Below, in pieces: positions 49,617-62,336 of a DNA stretch of 64,000 nt. Position numbers and translations under genes: made by a program. A model generated the notes under the pieces. The model saw only the letters and a list, made by a program, of their open reading frames with translations. It ran no database searches and had not been told where the DNA came from. Source of the DNA: an uncultured Pelagibacteraceae bacterium (GTDB lineage Bacteria > Pseudomonadota > Alphaproteobacteria > Pelagibacterales > Pelagibacteraceae); assembly GCA_902603625.1 (NCBI GenBank), contig CACKVM010000002.1, forward strand, positions 21,313-85,312, in the 5' to 3' direction. Position 1 is the stretch's first letter, and every line of letters starts with the position of its first letter.

Positions 49617-51020
49617 ATGTCTTACACATTATACGATAAAATTTGGAATGATCACTTAGTTGACCAACAAACAGACGGTACATCATTACTCTTTGTAGAC
49701 AGACATCTTGTTCATGAAGTAACTAGCCCTCAGGCATTTGAAGGTCTAAGAAATTCTAATCGAAAGGTAAGACACCCAAAACTAACTTTAGCAGTAGCAG
49801 ATCATAATGTTCCAACATCTGATAGAACAAACGGAATTACTGATCATGAGTCTAAAATTCAGGTCGATACTTTAGAGAGTAATTGCAATGAATTTGGTAT
49901 TCAACTTTTTGGTATGGATGATAAAAGGCAAGGGATTGTTCATATTATTGGTCCAGAGCAAGGATTTACTCAACCTGGCACTGTGATTGTTTGTGGAGAT
50001 AGTCATACAGCTACACATGGTGCATTTGGGGCTCTAGCTTTTGGAATTGGAACTTCAGAGGTTGAACATGTTTTGGCAACACAAACTCTAGTTCAAAAAA
50101 AAGCAAAAAATTTTAGAATAAACGTTAACGGGAAACTTCCATTGGGCGTTACTTCGAAAGACGTAATTTTACAAATAATTGGAAAAATAGGAACTGCAGG
50201 TGGCACCGGATGTGTTGTCGAGTATGCTGGTAGTCTAATAAGATCGTTAAGCGTAGAACAAAGAATGACAATATGTAATATGACTATTGAAGGTGGAGCT
50301 CGAGCAGGACTGATTGCACCAGACGAAAAAATTTTAAAATATCTAGAAGGGAAACCAATGTCTCCAAAAGGTAAAAATTGGGACAAAGCTCTTGAATATT
50401 GGAAAAATTTAAAATCAGATGATAACGCAACTTTTGATAAAGAAATCAGCTTGGAAGCTGGTGAAATATTGCCAATGATTACTTGGGGGACCTCACCTCA
50501 AGATGTTATTACGATTGATGGTAAAGTGCCAAATCCAAATAGAGAACAAGATGAAGATAGAAAGAATTCAATTGAAAGAGCCTTGAAATATATGGGTCTT
50601 AAACCAGATATGGCTGCTAAAGATATTAAAATAGATAAAGTTTTTATAGGTAGTTGCACTAATGGAAGAATCGAGGATTTAAGAGAAGCAGCAAAAATCT
50701 TAAGGGATAAAAAAATTGCCTCGCATGTTCATGCAATGGTGGTGCCAGGATCTGGATTAGTTAAAGAGCAAGCTGAACAAGAAGGTTTAGATAAAATATT
50801 TGTTAATTCAGGATTTGAATGGAGAGAACCTGGTTGTTCAATGTGTTTAGCGATGAATTCTGATAAACTAAAACCAGAGGAGAGATGCGCATCAACTTCA
50901 AATAGGAATTTTGAAGGAAGACAAGGTAGAGGAGGAAGAACACACCTTGTAAGTCCAGGAATGGCTGCTGCAGCTGCGATATCAGGAAATTTAGACGATG
51001 TAAGAAAGTATCAAAGTTAA
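49617..51020 (+). CDS. leuC: 3-isopropylmalate dehydratase large subunit
   Basis: '[22 protein letters not shown]', '[32 protein letters not shown]', '[16 protein letters not shown]', '[11 protein letters not shown]'. Confidence 0.97.
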   Translation: MSYTLYDKIWNDHLVDQQTDGTSLLFVDRHLVHEVTSPQAFEGLRNSNRKVRHPKLTLAVADHNVPTSDRTNGITDHESKIQVDTLESNCNEFGIQLFGMDDKRQGIVHIIGPEQGFTQPGTVIVCGDSHTATHGAFGALAFGIGTSEVEHVLATQTLVQKKAKNFRINVNGKLPLGVTSKDVILQIIGKIGTAGGTGCVVEYAGSLIRSLSVEQRMTICNMTIEGGARAGLIAPDEKILKYLEGKPMSPKGKNWDKALEYWKNLKSDDNATFDKEISLEAGEILPMITWGTSPQDVITIDGKVPNPNREQDEDRKNSIERALKYMGLKPDMAAKDIKIDKVFIGSCTNGRIEDLREAAKILRDKKIASHVHAMVVPGSGLVKEQAEQEGLDKIFVNSGFEWREPGCSMCLAMNSDKLKPEERCASTSNRNFEGRQGRGGRTHLVSPGMAAAAAISGNLDDVRKYQS

Positions 51021-51625
51021 TGCAAAAATTTTCAACACTTAAAAGTATTCCTGCATATTTACCAATAGTAAATATTGATACAGACATGATCATTCCCAAA
51101 CAATTTCTTAAAACAATTAAAAGAACAGGTCTTGGTAAAAATCTATTTTATGAAATGAGATATGATGAAAAAGGAGAGATCATTAATGATTTTATTTTAA
51201 ACCGAAATCCATTCAATAATTCAAAAATATTAATTACAGGAAAAAATTTTGGCTGTGGATCATCTAGAGAACATGCTCCATGGGCATTGTTAGATTTCGG
51301 TATCACTTGTGTAATAAGTTCAAGTTTTGCAGATATATTTCATAATAATTGTTTTAAAAATGGAATTTTGCCAATTATCCTTGATAACCAAACTATAAAA
51401 GAATTGTCAGAGTATTCTAATAGAAAGGAAGAAATTTCTGTTGATCTTAAAGAGGAAAAAATAGTTTTTGGAAATAATGAAGTTAAATTTAAAGTTGATC
51501 CATTTAAAAAAAAATGCCTCTTAGAAGGTTTGGATGATATAGCCTTGTCACTTAATAAGTCTAATAAAATTGAAATTTTTGAAAAAGATCTAAAATATAA
51601 GAAACCGTGGATCTTTAATGATTAA
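51020..51625 (+). CDS. leuD: 3-isopropylmalate dehydratase small subunit
   Basis: '[31 protein letters not shown]', '[26 protein letters not shown]'. Confidence 0.97.
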   Translation: MQKFSTLKSIPAYLPIVNIDTDMIIPKQFLKTIKRTGLGKNLFYEMRYDEKGEIINDFILNRNPFNNSKILITGKNFGCGSSREHAPWALLDFGITCVISSSFADIFHNNCFKNGILPIILDNQTIKELSEYSNRKEEISVDLKEEKIVFGNNEVKFKVDPFKKKCLLEGLDDIALSLNKSNKIEIFEKDLKYKKPWIFND

Positions 51626-52724
51626 AGTAAAAAAAAGAAAAATTTTATTATTACCTGGAGATGGAATTGGACCCGAAGTTATTTCTGAAGTAAAAAAAAT
51701 AATTAATTGGTTTAATGATAAAAAATCTTTAGACTTTGAGATTGATGAGGATCTAGCAGGAGGATGCTCATATGATAAACACGGAACTCCAATTACTGAT
51801 GAAGTTTTCTATAAGGCGTTAGAGAGTGCTGTTATTATGTTAGGTGCTGTTGGTGGTCCAAAATGGGATAGTGTAGATTTTTCTAAGAAACCTGAAAGAG
51901 CTCTTTTAAAATTAAGAAAAGAATTAAAACTTTTTGCAAACTTAAGACCAGCAATATGTTTTAAGCAATTAGTTGATGCTTCAACTTTAAAACCAGAAAT
52001 TGTTTCAGGTTTAGATATAATGATAGTTAGAGAACTTACAGGAGGAATATATTTTGGTGAACCTAGAGGAATTAAACCTATAGAAAATGGAGAAAGAAAA
52101 GGAATAAACACTCACACCTATACTAGTAGTGAAATCATCAGAGTTGCTAGAATAGCTTTCGATTTAGCAAAAAAAAGATCAAATAAAGTTACTTCTTGTG
52201 AAAAATCAAACGTAATGGAGGCTGGGCAACTTTGGAAAGAAGAAGTTCAAACACTACACGACAATGAATATAAAGATGTCGAACTAAGTCACATGCTTGC
52301 AGACAATTGTGCAATGCAGCTGCTTAGAAATCCTAAACAATTTGATGTAATTGTAACAGATAATCTTTTTGGAGATATGTTGTCAGATCAAGCATCAATG
52401 TTAACTGGCTCATTAGGACTTCTACCTTCTGCATCTTTAGGTGCAAAAAATAAGGATGGAGAAATGAGAGCAATGTATGAACCAATACATGGTTCTGCAC
52501 CGGATATTGCTGGTAAAGGGATTGCAAATCCAATAGCTACGATTTTAAGTTTTGCTATGGCTTTAAGATATTCTTTAGATTTAGAAAAAGAGGCAGATGC
52601 ATTAGAAAAAGCCGTACAAATAGTGCTAAATGATGGCTTTAGAACAAAAGATATTTTATCAAAAGGAACTAAAGAAATATCAACATCAGAAATGGGTGAT
52701 GCGATCATTTCAAAATTGCAATAA
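51618..52724 (+). CDS. leuB: 3-isopropylmalate dehydrogenase
   Basis: '[21 protein letters not shown]', '[15 protein letters not shown]', '[29 protein letters not shown]', '[19 protein letters not shown]'. Confidence 0.97.
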   Translation: MIKVKKRKILLLPGDGIGPEVISEVKKIINWFNDKKSLDFEIDEDLAGGCSYDKHGTPITDEVFYKALESAVIMLGAVGGPKWDSVDFSKKPERALLKLRKELKLFANLRPAICFKQLVDASTLKPEIVSGLDIMIVRELTGGIYFGEPRGIKPIENGERKGINTHTYTSSEIIRVARIAFDLAKKRSNKVTSCEKSNVMEAGQLWKEEVQTLHDNEYKDVELSHMLADNCAMQLLRNPKQFDVIVTDNLFGDMLSDQASMLTGSLGLLPSASLGAKNKDGEMRAMYEPIHGSAPDIAGKGIANPIATILSFAMALRYSLDLEKEADALEKAVQIVLNDGFRTKDILSKGTKEISTSEMGDAIISKLQ

Positions 52725-52750
52725 TTAATTAATTATCTTAAAGTCATACT

Positions 52751-54514
52751 ATGCCAAGCTATACCGCTCCTGTTGATGATATGATGTTTCTATTCGAGAA
52801 ACTTAGAAATAATCAAAAATATAATGAGTTAGAAAAATATAAAGAGGTTACCACTGATTTAGTAAAAGATATTTTGCAGGAGGCAGCGAAGATTAATCAA
52901 AATTTAATTTTACCATTAGCTAAAGCTGGTGACGAAAATCCTGCAGTTTTAGAAAATGGAGTAGTAAGAACCCCTCCAGGTTATAAAGAAGCTTACAAAA
53001 AATATATCGAGGACGGATGGACTTCACTATCTTGTGATCCAAAATATGGGGGTCAAGGTATGCCAAAAACTGTAAGTGCATTTTTTGATGAAATGCTTTC
53101 CTCAGCAAGTCTGTCTTTTAAATTATACAGTGAGCTAAGTATAGGTGCATATAATTGTATTAATCATCATGCTACAGACGATATAAAAAATAAATATTTA
53201 CCTAAAATAGTTGAGGGAAAATGGAGCGGCACTATGTGTTTAACTGAACCAGTATGTGGTACCGATTTGGGTTTATTAAGAACAAAAGCTAAGAAACAAA
53301 ATGATGGAACTTATAAGATAAGTGGTCAAAAAATATTTATTACATCTGGTGATCATGATTTAACTGAGAATATTATTCATCTAGTGTTGGCAAGAGCAGA
53401 TGACTCTCCAACAGGCACAAAAGGAATAAGTTTATTTTTAGTACCAAAATTTGTGGTTAAAGACGATGGAACAATTGGACCAAGAAATGGGATATCTACA
53501 GGATCTATAGAGACTAAGATGGGAATAAAGGGATCAGCAACTTGTGTATTAAATTTTGATGATGCTACTGGATATATGATAGGTGCTAAAGAAAAAGGAT
53601 TAAGTGCAATGTTCACTATGATGAATCTTGAAAGAATAGTTGTTGGTATACAAGGTTTAGGTATTTCAGAAATCGCCTATCAAAATTCACTTACTTATGC
53701 AAAAGAGAGAAAACAAGGAAAATCAAATAATTCTAGTTCAAAAAATGGCGCAGATTTTATAATTGAACACGCTGACATAAGAAGAACCCTACTTAATATG
53801 AAATCAATTATTGAAGGTGAAAGAGCTTTATGTTTTTGGCTATCACAGCAAACTGAAGTAAGTTTAAATCATCCAGATGAAAAAACACGTCAGGAAGCCT
53901 CAGATTATGTTTCCCTCATGACTCCTGTGGTAAAATCATTGTTCACAGATTTAGCAATGGAAATAACAAGTGATGCTATGCAAATTCATGGTGGATATGG
54001 ATACACTAAAGATCAAGGAATAGAACAATTATATAGAGATAATAGAATTACACCTATCTACGAGGGTACAAATTCGGTCCAAGCTTCAGATTTAGTTTTC
54101 AGAAAATTATCAAATAAAAATGGTAATATAATAAATAAATTTTTAGATCAGGTTAAGTCAGAGTGTAAAACTGACAATGAAAAAATTAAACCATTCTTAT
54201 TAGAATTTAATAAGAATTTAGATATTCTTAAAAAATTTAGTGATTGGATGATAGATAAAGCAACCTCAGCAAAAGATGATGTTAGCGCAGCGGCTAATGA
54301 CTATCTTAAAACTTTAGGTTACGTATCTATTGCATATGCATGGATTAAGGTTCTTGAGGTAAGTTTTAAAGATTATGAGGAAAATAAAAATTTTTATAAT
54401 GATAAAATAGATACTGCTAGATTTTATTTTGACAAAGTGTTACCTAGAGCTGAACACCACTATAAGTCTGCAATCTCTGGAAGTTCAAATATAATGAATT
54501 TCAAGTTCAATTAA
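52751..54514 (+). CDS. dmdC: acyl-CoA dehydrogenase, methylmercaptopropionyl-CoA dehydrogenase (DmdC)-type
   Basis: 'CLTEPVCGTDLGLLRTKAKKQNDGTYKISGQKIFITSGDHDLTENIIHLVLAR', 'MQIHGGYGYTKDQGIEQLYRDNRITPIYEGTNSVQA'; length and position next to dmdB/dmdA. Confidence 0.85.
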   Translation: MPSYTAPVDDMMFLFEKLRNNQKYNELEKYKEVTTDLVKDILQEAAKINQNLILPLAKAGDENPAVLENGVVRTPPGYKEAYKKYIEDGWTSLSCDPKYGGQGMPKTVSAFFDEMLSSASLSFKLYSELSIGAYNCINHHATDDIKNKYLPKIVEGKWSGTMCLTEPVCGTDLGLLRTKAKKQNDGTYKISGQKIFITSGDHDLTENIIHLVLARADDSPTGTKGISLFLVPKFVVKDDGTIGPRNGISTGSIETKMGIKGSATCVLNFDDATGYMIGAKEKGLSAMFTMMNLERIVVGIQGLGISEIAYQNSLTYAKERKQGKSNNSSSKNGADFIIEHADIRRTLLNMKSIIEGERALCFWLSQQTEVSLNHPDEKTRQEASDYVSLMTPVVKSLFTDLAMEITSDAMQIHGGYGYTKDQGIEQLYRDNRITPIYEGTNSVQASDLVFRKLSNKNGNIINKFLDQVKSECKTDNEKIKPFLLEFNKNLDILKKFSDWMIDKATSAKDDVSAAANDYLKTLGYVSIAYAWIKVLEVSFKDYEENKNFYNDKIDTARFYFDKVLPRAEHHYKSAISGSSNIMNFKFN

Positions 54515-56131
54515 ATGAGCCATTACGAAACTAATCTTGATAAAAATGATGCAAATTATGTTCCATTAACACCTTTGACTTTTTTAAAAAGAGCTTATGA
54601 AATTTATCCCAATTATGAAGCAGTTGTTTATGAAGATAGAAAATATACTTGGAGTCAAGTTTATAAACGAACTGTAAAATTTGCTAGCGCACTTAATAAA
54701 ATTGGAGTTAGCAAGGGTGATACTGTCTCATTTTTAGCTTTTAATACCCCTGAAATTTTTGAAGGACACTATTCAGTTCCAATGACAGGTGCAGTTCTTA
54801 ATACTATTAATATAAGATTAGATGCTAAGACAATTGCGTATATTTTAGAACATAGTGAGGCAAAAGTCTTAGTTGTTGATAGGCAACTTCATATTGAGGT
54901 AAAAAAGGCCCTAAATACTTTAAAAAGAAAAATAATAATAATTGATATCAACGATAAATTTGCAGACCAATCTAAGTGTGAGAAAATTGGAGAATTAGAA
55001 TATGAAAGTTTTTTAAATACTGGTGATGAAAATTATAATTGGGAAATGCCGGAAGATGAGTGGCAAGCATTATCACTTAGTTATACTTCAGGAACTACTG
55101 GAAACCCTAAGGGAGTGGTTTACCACCACAGAGGATCATATTTGATGTCAACTGGAAGTGCAGTTGCATGGAATATGCCAAACAGATTAAATTTTTTGAC
55201 TATTGTGCCCATGTTTCATTGTAATGGTTGGGGTTATCCGTGGACTGTTCCCATGTTAAATGGAAGAACTATTTGCTTAAGAAATATTGATGTTAAGAAA
55301 ATTTTTGAATTAATTGATAAATATGATGTCACTCATTTTGGAGGGGCGCCAATAGTACTCAATATGATTACAGGAGCTCCTGCGTCTGACAGAAAAAAGC
55401 TAAAACAAAAAGTTTATGTATTGACTGCTGGAGCACCGCCACCAAGCATCATATTTAAAAAAATGAAAGAACTTGGATTTGAAGTAATGCATGTCTATGG
55501 ATTAACAGAAACCTATGGTCATGTTACTCAATGTGCTTGGAACGACTCTTGGAATGAATTTGATGAAGAAAAGCAGAATGAGATAAAGGCAAGGCAAGGA
55601 GTAAGATACCCTAATACAGAGGGAATTACAGTTATGGACCCTGAGTCAATGAAAGAAGTACCAAAAGATGGAAAAACGATTGGTGAAATTATGATTAAAG
55701 GAAATGTCGTTATGAAGGGCTATTTCAAAGATAAAGATGCTACAGATAAAGCTATGGGTGGTGGATGGTTTCATTCTGGAGATTTGGCGGTCATGCATCC
55801 AGATGGGTATGTTAAAATTCAAGACAGATCCAAAGATATCATTATTTCTGGAGGTGAAAATATTTCTTCAATCGAAATAGAAAACACTTTAGCAAAGCAT
55901 CCATCGGTTTCTATTGCAGCAGTAGTAGCAAAACCAGATGAAAAATGGGGCGAAGTTCCATGTGCATTTATTGAGATGGTCCAAGATAAACCGGTTACAG
56001 AAAAAGAATTAATCAGCTTTTGTAAAGAAACCCTTGCTGGTTTTAAAGTGCCAAAACAAGTTGTTTTTTGTGAATTACCAAAGACTTCAACAGGTAAAAT
56101 TCAAAAATTTGAGTTAAGAAAAAAATTTTAG
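54515..56131 (+). CDS. dmdB: acyl-CoA ligase, methylmercaptopropionate-CoA ligase (DmdB)-type
   Basis: 'LSYTSGTTGNPKGVVYHHRGSYL', 'VMHVYGLTETYGHVTQCAW', 'DRSKDIIISGGENISSIEIENTL', 'LPKTSTGKIQKFELRKKF'; operonic with dmdA. Confidence 0.85.
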   Translation: MSHYETNLDKNDANYVPLTPLTFLKRAYEIYPNYEAVVYEDRKYTWSQVYKRTVKFASALNKIGVSKGDTVSFLAFNTPEIFEGHYSVPMTGAVLNTINIRLDAKTIAYILEHSEAKVLVVDRQLHIEVKKALNTLKRKIIIIDINDKFADQSKCEKIGELEYESFLNTGDENYNWEMPEDEWQALSLSYTSGTTGNPKGVVYHHRGSYLMSTGSAVAWNMPNRLNFLTIVPMFHCNGWGYPWTVPMLNGRTICLRNIDVKKIFELIDKYDVTHFGGAPIVLNMITGAPASDRKKLKQKVYVLTAGAPPPSIIFKKMKELGFEVMHVYGLTETYGHVTQCAWNDSWNEFDEEKQNEIKARQGVRYPNTEGITVMDPESMKEVPKDGKTIGEIMIKGNVVMKGYFKDKDATDKAMGGGWFHSGDLAVMHPDGYVKIQDRSKDIIISGGENISSIEIENTLAKHPSVSIAAVVAKPDEKWGEVPCAFIEMVQDKPVTEKELISFCKETLAGFKVPKQVVFCELPKTSTGKIQKFELRKKF

Positions 56132-56139
56132 GAAAATAA

Positions 56140-56916
56140 TTGATATTCCAACTAGAAAACAAAAACATTCATGCATCCGACTCTGGTCAGGGTATAGATA
56201 TAAATAAAGATACGATAGTATTTATACATGGAAGTGGTCTTTCACACATTGTTTGGTCGCTAGCAGAACAATTTTTTTCATCAAAAAATTATAATGTATT
56301 ATCTATAGATTTACCTGGACATGGAAATTCAGATGGTCCTTGTTTAGATAGTATTGAAAAAATTGCTGATTGGATGGAAAAAGTATTTGATAAATTAAAA
56401 TTAAAAAACTTAATTTTAGTTGGTCATTCTCAAGGATGTTTAGAAATACTCGAATATTCCTCAAGATATAAAGAGAGACTCAAAAAATTAGTTTTTGTTG
56501 GAGGTTCAAATAAAATGCCGGTACATCCAGATTTAATTGAATTAGCTCAAAGTGGACACTCAGACGCTGTTAAATTAATGATGAAATGGGGATATGAGGG
56601 TTCAAAAAAGTTTATTGGTGGTAACCCAGTAGAAAAAATCATTCAATCGCCGAGAGATATAAGTGAAATTTTGGCTGTTGATTTAAATGCATGTAACAAT
56701 TATTCAAATGGCTCTGAGGCTGCAAAAGTAATTGATCTACCATCTATGCTTATATTTGGAGAATTAGATAAAATGGTTAATTTAGAAGCAGGAAAAAAAT
56801 TCTCTAATTTGATTAAAAATTCAACTACTCACGTGATCAAAGGATGTGGCCATATGATAATGATTGAAAAAGCATTCGAAATGAGAGAAAAGATTTTAGA
56901 ATTCTTAAATAAATGA
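56140..56916 (+). CDS. alpha/beta hydrolase within the DMSP demethylation operon
   Basis: '[20 protein letters not shown]', '[14 protein letters not shown]', '[16 protein letters not shown]', '[21 protein letters not shown]', '[11 protein letters not shown]'; TTG start. Confidence 0.92.
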   Translation: MIFQLENKNIHASDSGQGIDINKDTIVFIHGSGLSHIVWSLAEQFFSSKNYNVLSIDLPGHGNSDGPCLDSIEKIADWMEKVFDKLKLKNLILVGHSQGCLEILEYSSRYKERLKKLVFVGGSNKMPVHPDLIELAQSGHSDAVKLMMKWGYEGSKKFIGGNPVEKIIQSPRDISEILAVDLNACNNYSNGSEAAKVIDLPSMLIFGELDKMVNLEAGKKFSNLIKNSTTHVIKGCGHMIMIEKAFEMREKILEFLNK

Positions 56917-58022
56917 AAAGTTATCCAATAGCTAAATCGAGAAGATTGAGAAGTACTCCATATACTTCAAGAATTGAAAATCAAGGTGTGACTGCCTACA
57001 CAGTTTATAATCATATGTTGTTACCAGCAGCATTTGGATCTTTAGAAGAATCCTGTGATCATTTAAAAAAAAATGTTCAAGTGTGGGATGTGTCAGCAGA
57101 AAGACAGGTTGAAATTTCAGGCAATGATGCAGCGAAACTTGTTCAACTTATGACCTGTAGAGATTTATCCAATTCCAAAATTGGCAGATGTTATTATTGC
57201 CCAATAATTGATGAAAGTGGAAATTTAGTAAATGATCCAGTTATTTTAAAGCTAGCTGAAGATAGATGGTGGATCTCAATTGCTGACTCCGATGTTATTT
57301 TTTTTGCAAAAGGATTAGCATCAGGAAATAAATTCAATGTAAAAATTTTTGAGCCTAATGTTGATATCTTAGCAATTCAAGGACCCAAATCTTTTGATTT
57401 GATGGAAAAAATTTTTGGTAAGGAGATAAAAGAGTTAAAATTTTTTGGATTTGATTATTATGATTTTGAGGGTGTAAAACATTTAATTGCTAGATCTGGT
57501 TGGTCAAAACAAGGAGGTTTTGAGATCTATGTTGAAAATACTAAATCTGGATTAGATTTATATGATCAACTCTTTGTATTAGGAAAAGAATTTAATGTAA
57601 AAGCTGGATGTCCAAATTTAATTGAAAGAATAGAAAGTGGTTTACTTTCTTATGGAAACGATTTTGACAATAATGATAATCCATTTGAATGTGGTTTTGA
57701 AAAGTATGTAAATCTAGATACAGATATAGATTTCTTAGGTAAGGAAAAATTGAAAAAGATACAAAAAAACGGGATAAAAAGAAAATTAATGGGTGTTCAG
57801 ATTGATATTAGCAAAATTAATTTAACTAAATCTCTTAATATCAAAGATGAAAAAGGAAATTTAATTGGGGATTTAAGATCTGCCTGTTATTCACCTCATT
57901 TTAAAAAGTCTATAGGTATTGCAATGATAAATGAGCCATATTGCAAAGCATCTACCACAGGATTATTGGAAATTGATGGAAATTTAATAACTGTAAAAGT
58001 TTGCGATTTACCTTTCATCTAG
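56913..58022 (+). CDS. dmdA: dimethylsulfoniopropionate demethylase
   Basis: 369-aa GcvT-fold protein '[42 protein letters not shown]...[40 protein letters not shown]', closely matching what I recall of Pelagibacter DmdA. Confidence 0.95.
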   Translation: MKSYPIAKSRRLRSTPYTSRIENQGVTAYTVYNHMLLPAAFGSLEESCDHLKKNVQVWDVSAERQVEISGNDAAKLVQLMTCRDLSNSKIGRCYYCPIIDESGNLVNDPVILKLAEDRWWISIADSDVIFFAKGLASGNKFNVKIFEPNVDILAIQGPKSFDLMEKIFGKEIKELKFFGFDYYDFEGVKHLIARSGWSKQGGFEIYVENTKSGLDLYDQLFVLGKEFNVKAGCPNLIERIESGLLSYGNDFDNNDNPFECGFEKYVNLDTDIDFLGKEKLKKIQKNGIKRKLMGVQIDISKINLTKSLNIKDEKGNLIGDLRSACYSPHFKKSIGIAMINEPYCKASTTGLLEIDGNLITVKVCDLPFI

Positions 58023-58037
58023 TATAAACCCTACATC

Positions 58038-59045
58038 ATGAATATAGCAATAGTAGGAGCAACAGGTAATGTTGGAAGAAAAACTCTGGAAGTTCTCGAA
58101 AAAAAAGGACTTACTTTAGGAAATCTTTACTTAGTTGCTTCGTCTAAAAGCGCTGGAAAAAAAATTCATTTTCAAGGTAAAGATATTGTGGTGAGTGAAT
58201 TAGAAAATTTTGATTTTTCCAAAGTTAAAATCGCTTTTTTTGCAGCAGGTGGAAAAATTTCTGAAAAATTCGCTGAAAAAGCAGCCAAGCATTGTTTAGT
58301 AATTGATAATTCTAGTTTTTTCAGAATGGATCCGGATGTTCCTTTAATAGTCCCGCAGGTAAATTCAGATGCTTTAAACAATGTTAAAAAAAATATTATT
58401 GCAAATCCTAATTGTTCAACAGCACAATTAGTAATCGCATTAAAGCCGTTACATGATTTATTTGTAATTAAAAGAATAGTTGTTTCAACATACCAATCTG
58501 TTTCTGGTGCTGGTAAAGCATCAATGGATGAATTGATTAAACAAACTAAATTAGCTTTAGATGGTAAAGATATTAAATCTGAAAATTTTACAAAACCAAT
58601 CGCTTTTAACGCTATTCCACATATCGATGTTTTTTCAGAAGATGGCTATACGAAAGAAGAGTTAAAAATGAGAAACGAGACTAAAAAAATCTTAGATGAC
58701 AAAATTGATCTAACAGCAACATGTGTTAGATTACCAATATCTGTTTCTCACTCAGAATCGGTAAATATTCAATTTGAGAAAAATTTTTCGTTAGAACAAA
58801 TAAAAAAAGCATTGAATAGTTTTGACGGTTGCAAAGTAATTGATGAAAGAATTGATGGAGGTTACTCAACACCATTAGAGGCAGAAGGAAAAGATGAAAC
58901 TTTTATTTCAAGGATTAGAGAAGATAAAACAATAAAAAATGGATTAAATTTGTGGATTGTATCTGATAATCTTTTAAGAGGTGCTGCATTGAATGCAGTT
59001 GAAATAGCTGAAACATTAATTAAAAATAATTTTTATGGAAAATAA
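58038..59045 (+). CDS. asd: aspartate-semialdehyde dehydrogenase
   Basis: 'IAIVGATGNVGRKTLEVLEKKG', 'IANPNCSTAQLVIALKPLHD', 'VSTYQSVSGAGKASMDEL', 'VRLPISVSHSESVNIQF'. Confidence 0.96.
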   Translation: MNIAIVGATGNVGRKTLEVLEKKGLTLGNLYLVASSKSAGKKIHFQGKDIVVSELENFDFSKVKIAFFAAGGKISEKFAEKAAKHCLVIDNSSFFRMDPDVPLIVPQVNSDALNNVKKNIIANPNCSTAQLVIALKPLHDLFVIKRIVVSTYQSVSGAGKASMDELIKQTKLALDGKDIKSENFTKPIAFNAIPHIDVFSEDGYTKEELKMRNETKKILDDKIDLTATCVRLPISVSHSESVNIQFEKNFSLEQIKKALNSFDGCKVIDERIDGGYSTPLEAEGKDETFISRIREDKTIKNGLNLWIVSDNLLRGAALNAVEIAETLIKNNFYGK

Positions 59046-59418
59046 AACTCCTTTATCGCCGCATATTCAAATTTATAGATGGCATATTTCTTCTTTGGTT
59101 TCCATTACTCACAGAATTACAGGAATAATAAATATTATTGGAATTACTTTTATTTGCATTTGGTCTTGCTTACTTCTTCTTGGCGAAAATAATTATGAAG
59201 CAATTAATTTATTTCTAAAATCATTATTTGGAAAATTTATAATTTTGGGAATCACATGGTCTTTTTCATTTCAAATATTAAGTGAAATCCGACACTTAAT
59301 AATGGATCTAGGTTATGGTTTTGAACTCAAGATAACTAGAATTACGGGTTTAATAGTAATATTTGGATCAATAATTTTGACGATTATTTTTTTTACATTA
59401 GGAAAAAATTTTATTTAG
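59035..59418 (+). CDS. sdhC: succinate dehydrogenase cytochrome b556 subunit
   Basis: 'PLSPHIQIYRWHISSLVSITHRITGI', 'ILSEIRHLIMDLGYGFE'. Confidence 0.95.
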   Translation: MENKTPLSPHIQIYRWHISSLVSITHRITGIINIIGITFICIWSCLLLLGENNYEAINLFLKSLFGKFIILGITWSFSFQILSEIRHLIMDLGYGFELKITRITGLIVIFGSIILTIIFFTLGKNFI

Positions 59419-59419
59419 T

Positions 59420-59743
59420 ATGATTAGCGCGACTAAAAAATGGATCTTTTTAAAGATAAGTGGAGTTTTGCTAGTGCCATTGATGACATGGTTTATTTTA
59501 AATTTCACAATGATTTATGATAAAGAATACTTAAATTTAATAGACTTTTTTACAAAGCCTCTATCTAAATTTTTGTTTAGCATTTTTATAATAAATGCTT
59601 ATTTTTTTTCAGCTTTAAGTATAAGTGAGGTTTTTGAGGATTATATTAAAAATGATAAAATCAAAAGTGTCGCAAATAAGCTTTTATATGCATCAGCAGT
59701 AGTAATTCCTCTAATTACAATTATATTAATCTCTAGCTTATGA
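59420..59743 (+). CDS. sdhD: succinate dehydrogenase membrane anchor subunit
   Basis: 107-aa three-TM ORF between sdhC and sdhA, '[22 protein letters not shown]', '[14 protein letters not shown]'. Confidence 0.88.
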   Translation: MISATKKWIFLKISGVLLVPLMTWFILNFTMIYDKEYLNLIDFFTKPLSKFLFSIFIINAYFFSALSISEVFEDYIKNDKIKSVANKLLYASAVVIPLITIILISSL

Positions 59744-61515
59744 GTTCATATAAAATAATAGATCATGAATATGACGTTGTAGTTTTAGGTGCTGGTGGTT
59801 CTGGATTAAGAGCAGCTGTTGGTTTAAGTGAAGCAGGATTAAAAACTGCATGTATTTCAAAAGTATTCCCAACAAGAAGTCACACTTCTGCTGCGCAAGG
59901 TGGAATTTCAGCTGCCCTTGGAAACATGGGTGAAGACGATTGGCGTTGGCATATGTATGATACTGTAAAAGGAGCAGATTGGTTAGGAGACCAAGATAGT
60001 ATCGAGTACCTTTGCAAAGAAGCCCCTAAGGCAGTTATAGAATTGGAAAAATATGGTGTCCCATTTAGCAGGACAGAAGATGGCAAAATTTATCAAAGAC
60101 CTTTTGGTGGTATGACCAAAAATTATGGAAATGGAATAGTTCAAAGAACATGTGCTGCAGCTGATCGAACAGGACATGCAATTTTGCACACTCTATATGG
60201 TCAAGCTTTAAAACATAAAACAGAGTTTTTTATTGAGTATTTTGCTCTTGATCTTTTAATGAAGGATGGCGAATGTAAAGGATTGATAGCATGGAATTTA
60301 AATGACGGAACTATTCATCGATTTAGATCTCATATCGTTATTATAGCTACAGGTGGCTACGGAAAAGTTTACTATTCTGCAACATCTGCTCATACATGCA
60401 CTGGTGATGGAAATGCAATGGTGTTAAGAGCAGGATTACCGTTACAAGATATGGAGTTTGTACAATTTCATCCAACCGGAATTTATGGACATGGCACTTT
60501 AATAACAGAGGGTGCGAGAGGTGAGGGAGGTTATCTTACAAACTCTAAAGGTGAACGATTTATGGAGAGATATGCACCTAAAGCTAGGGATTTAGCATCA
60601 CGTGACGTTGTAAGTAGGTCAATGTCAATTGAAATAAATGAAGGAAGAGGAGTTGGAAAAGATCAAGATCATGTTCATTTGAACTTAAGTCATCTTGATA
60701 AAGAAATTATAGAAAGTAGATTGCCAGGTATAACAGATGCAGCAAGATTATTTGCTAATGTAGATGTTACTAAAGAACCAATTCCAGTAGTGCCTACAGT
60801 TCATTATAACATGGGTGGTATACCAACTAATTATAAAGCAGAAGTTTTGACTGTAAATGGTTCCGAAAAAACTGTTCCTGGACTAATGGCTATAGGAGAA
60901 GCAGCTTGTGTTTCAGTTCATGGAGCAAATAGATTGGGGTCTAACTCTTTAATTGATCTTGTTGTTTTTGGCAGAGCAGCTGCAAAAAGAGCTGCTGAAC
61001 TAATTAAACCTGGTGCACCACATGAGGAGATTAGTGAGACTGAAACTCAAAAATGTTTAGATCGTTTTGATAAGATTAGAAAATCTGATGGAGATATTGG
61101 TACTGCTGAACTAAGACTGTCCATGCAAAAAACAATGCAATCAAAATGTGCAGTTTTTAGAACAGAGAAAACACTTAAAGAGGGTGTAGATGAAATAAGA
61201 CAAACATTTGATGGATTAAACTCCTTATCCGTCAAAGATAAATCACTAATATTTAATACTGACCTAGTAGAAACTTTAGAATTTGATAATTTAATTAGAC
61301 AAGCTGTTGTGACAGTTGAATCAGCTTATAACAGAAAAGAGAGTAGAGGAGCTCATGCAAGAGAAGATTATCCTAAAAGAGATGATGAAAAGTTTATGCG
61401 ACACACATTAGCTTGGTGTGATGGAAAAAACTCAAAGATAAGCTATAGGGATGTTCATAAATCTACGTTGACCAATGAAGTACAGTATTTTCCACCTCAA
61501 GAAAGAGTATATTAA
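59740..61515 (+). CDS. sdhA: succinate dehydrogenase flavoprotein subunit
   Basis: '[23 protein letters not shown]', '[20 protein letters not shown]', '[28 protein letters not shown]', '[18 protein letters not shown]'. Confidence 0.98.
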   Translation: MSSYKIIDHEYDVVVLGAGGSGLRAAVGLSEAGLKTACISKVFPTRSHTSAAQGGISAALGNMGEDDWRWHMYDTVKGADWLGDQDSIEYLCKEAPKAVIELEKYGVPFSRTEDGKIYQRPFGGMTKNYGNGIVQRTCAAADRTGHAILHTLYGQALKHKTEFFIEYFALDLLMKDGECKGLIAWNLNDGTIHRFRSHIVIIATGGYGKVYYSATSAHTCTGDGNAMVLRAGLPLQDMEFVQFHPTGIYGHGTLITEGARGEGGYLTNSKGERFMERYAPKARDLASRDVVSRSMSIEINEGRGVGKDQDHVHLNLSHLDKEIIESRLPGITDAARLFANVDVTKEPIPVVPTVHYNMGGIPTNYKAEVLTVNGSEKTVPGLMAIGEAACVSVHGANRLGSNSLIDLVVFGRAAAKRAAELIKPGAPHEEISETETQKCLDRFDKIRKSDGDIGTAELRLSMQKTMQSKCAVFRTEKTLKEGVDEIRQTFDGLNSLSVKDKSLIFNTDLVETLEFDNLIRQAVVTVESAYNRKESRGAHAREDYPKRDDEKFMRHTLAWCDGKNSKISYRDVHKSTLTNEVQYFPPQERVY

Positions 61516-62294
61516 TGGTGCAAATCGGTTTACCTGAAAATTCTAAAACAAAAAAAGGTAAATATTTTAAAGATAAAACTGGCTCAAAAAATTTAAGAAA
61601 AGTGAATGTATATAGATGGGATCCATCATCAGGAGAAAATCCGAGAATAGATACATATGAGGTTGATATGGATAACTGCCCATCTAAAGTATTAGATATT
61701 TTAAATAAAATTAAAAATGAAATAGACCCTACTCTTGCCTACAGACGATCATGCGCTCATGGTGTATGTGGATCGTGTGCAATGAACATGGGTGGTAAAA
61801 ATGGTCTTGCTTGTACAACTCCTCATGAAAATATTGATGGAGATATTGATATTTATCCGTTACCACACTTAAAAGTTAAAAAAGACTTAATTGGAGATTT
61901 AGACGGACTATACAAACAATATAAATCTATTGAGCCATGGTTAAAAGCAAGTTCAAAATCTGAGACAACTGAATTAATTCAGTCAAAAGAGGATAGAGCT
62001 AAGCTTGATGGTGCTTATGAATGTATTATGTGTGCTTGTTGTTCTACTTCTTGCCCAAGTTATTGGTGGAATGGAGATAAGTATTTAGGGCCAGCAGTTT
62101 TATTACAAGCTTATAGATGGATCATTGATAGTAGAGATGAGGAAAGACAGGCTAGATTAAAAAAAGTAGCAGATGAACTCAAATTATATCGTTGTCATAC
62201 TATTTTGAACTGTACTAATGCATGCCCCAAAGGTTTGAATCCTGCAAAGGCAATTGCTGAAATAAAAAAAATGTTAGCAACAGCTAATATTTAA
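61515..62294 (+). CDS. sdhB: succinate dehydrogenase iron-sulfur subunit
   Basis: '[24 protein letters not shown]', '[17 protein letters not shown]', '[21 protein letters not shown]'. Confidence 0.98.
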   Translation: MVQIGLPENSKTKKGKYFKDKTGSKNLRKVNVYRWDPSSGENPRIDTYEVDMDNCPSKVLDILNKIKNEIDPTLAYRRSCAHGVCGSCAMNMGGKNGLACTTPHENIDGDIDIYPLPHLKVKKDLIGDLDGLYKQYKSIEPWLKASSKSETTELIQSKEDRAKLDGAYECIMCACCSTSCPSYWWNGDKYLGPAVLLQAYRWIIDSRDEERQARLKKVADELKLYRCHTILNCTNACPKGLNPAKAIAEIKKMLATANI

Positions 62295-62336
62295 ACAATA
62301 GACTAATAAGAATTTTTAATCTAAAAGATCCTATTC

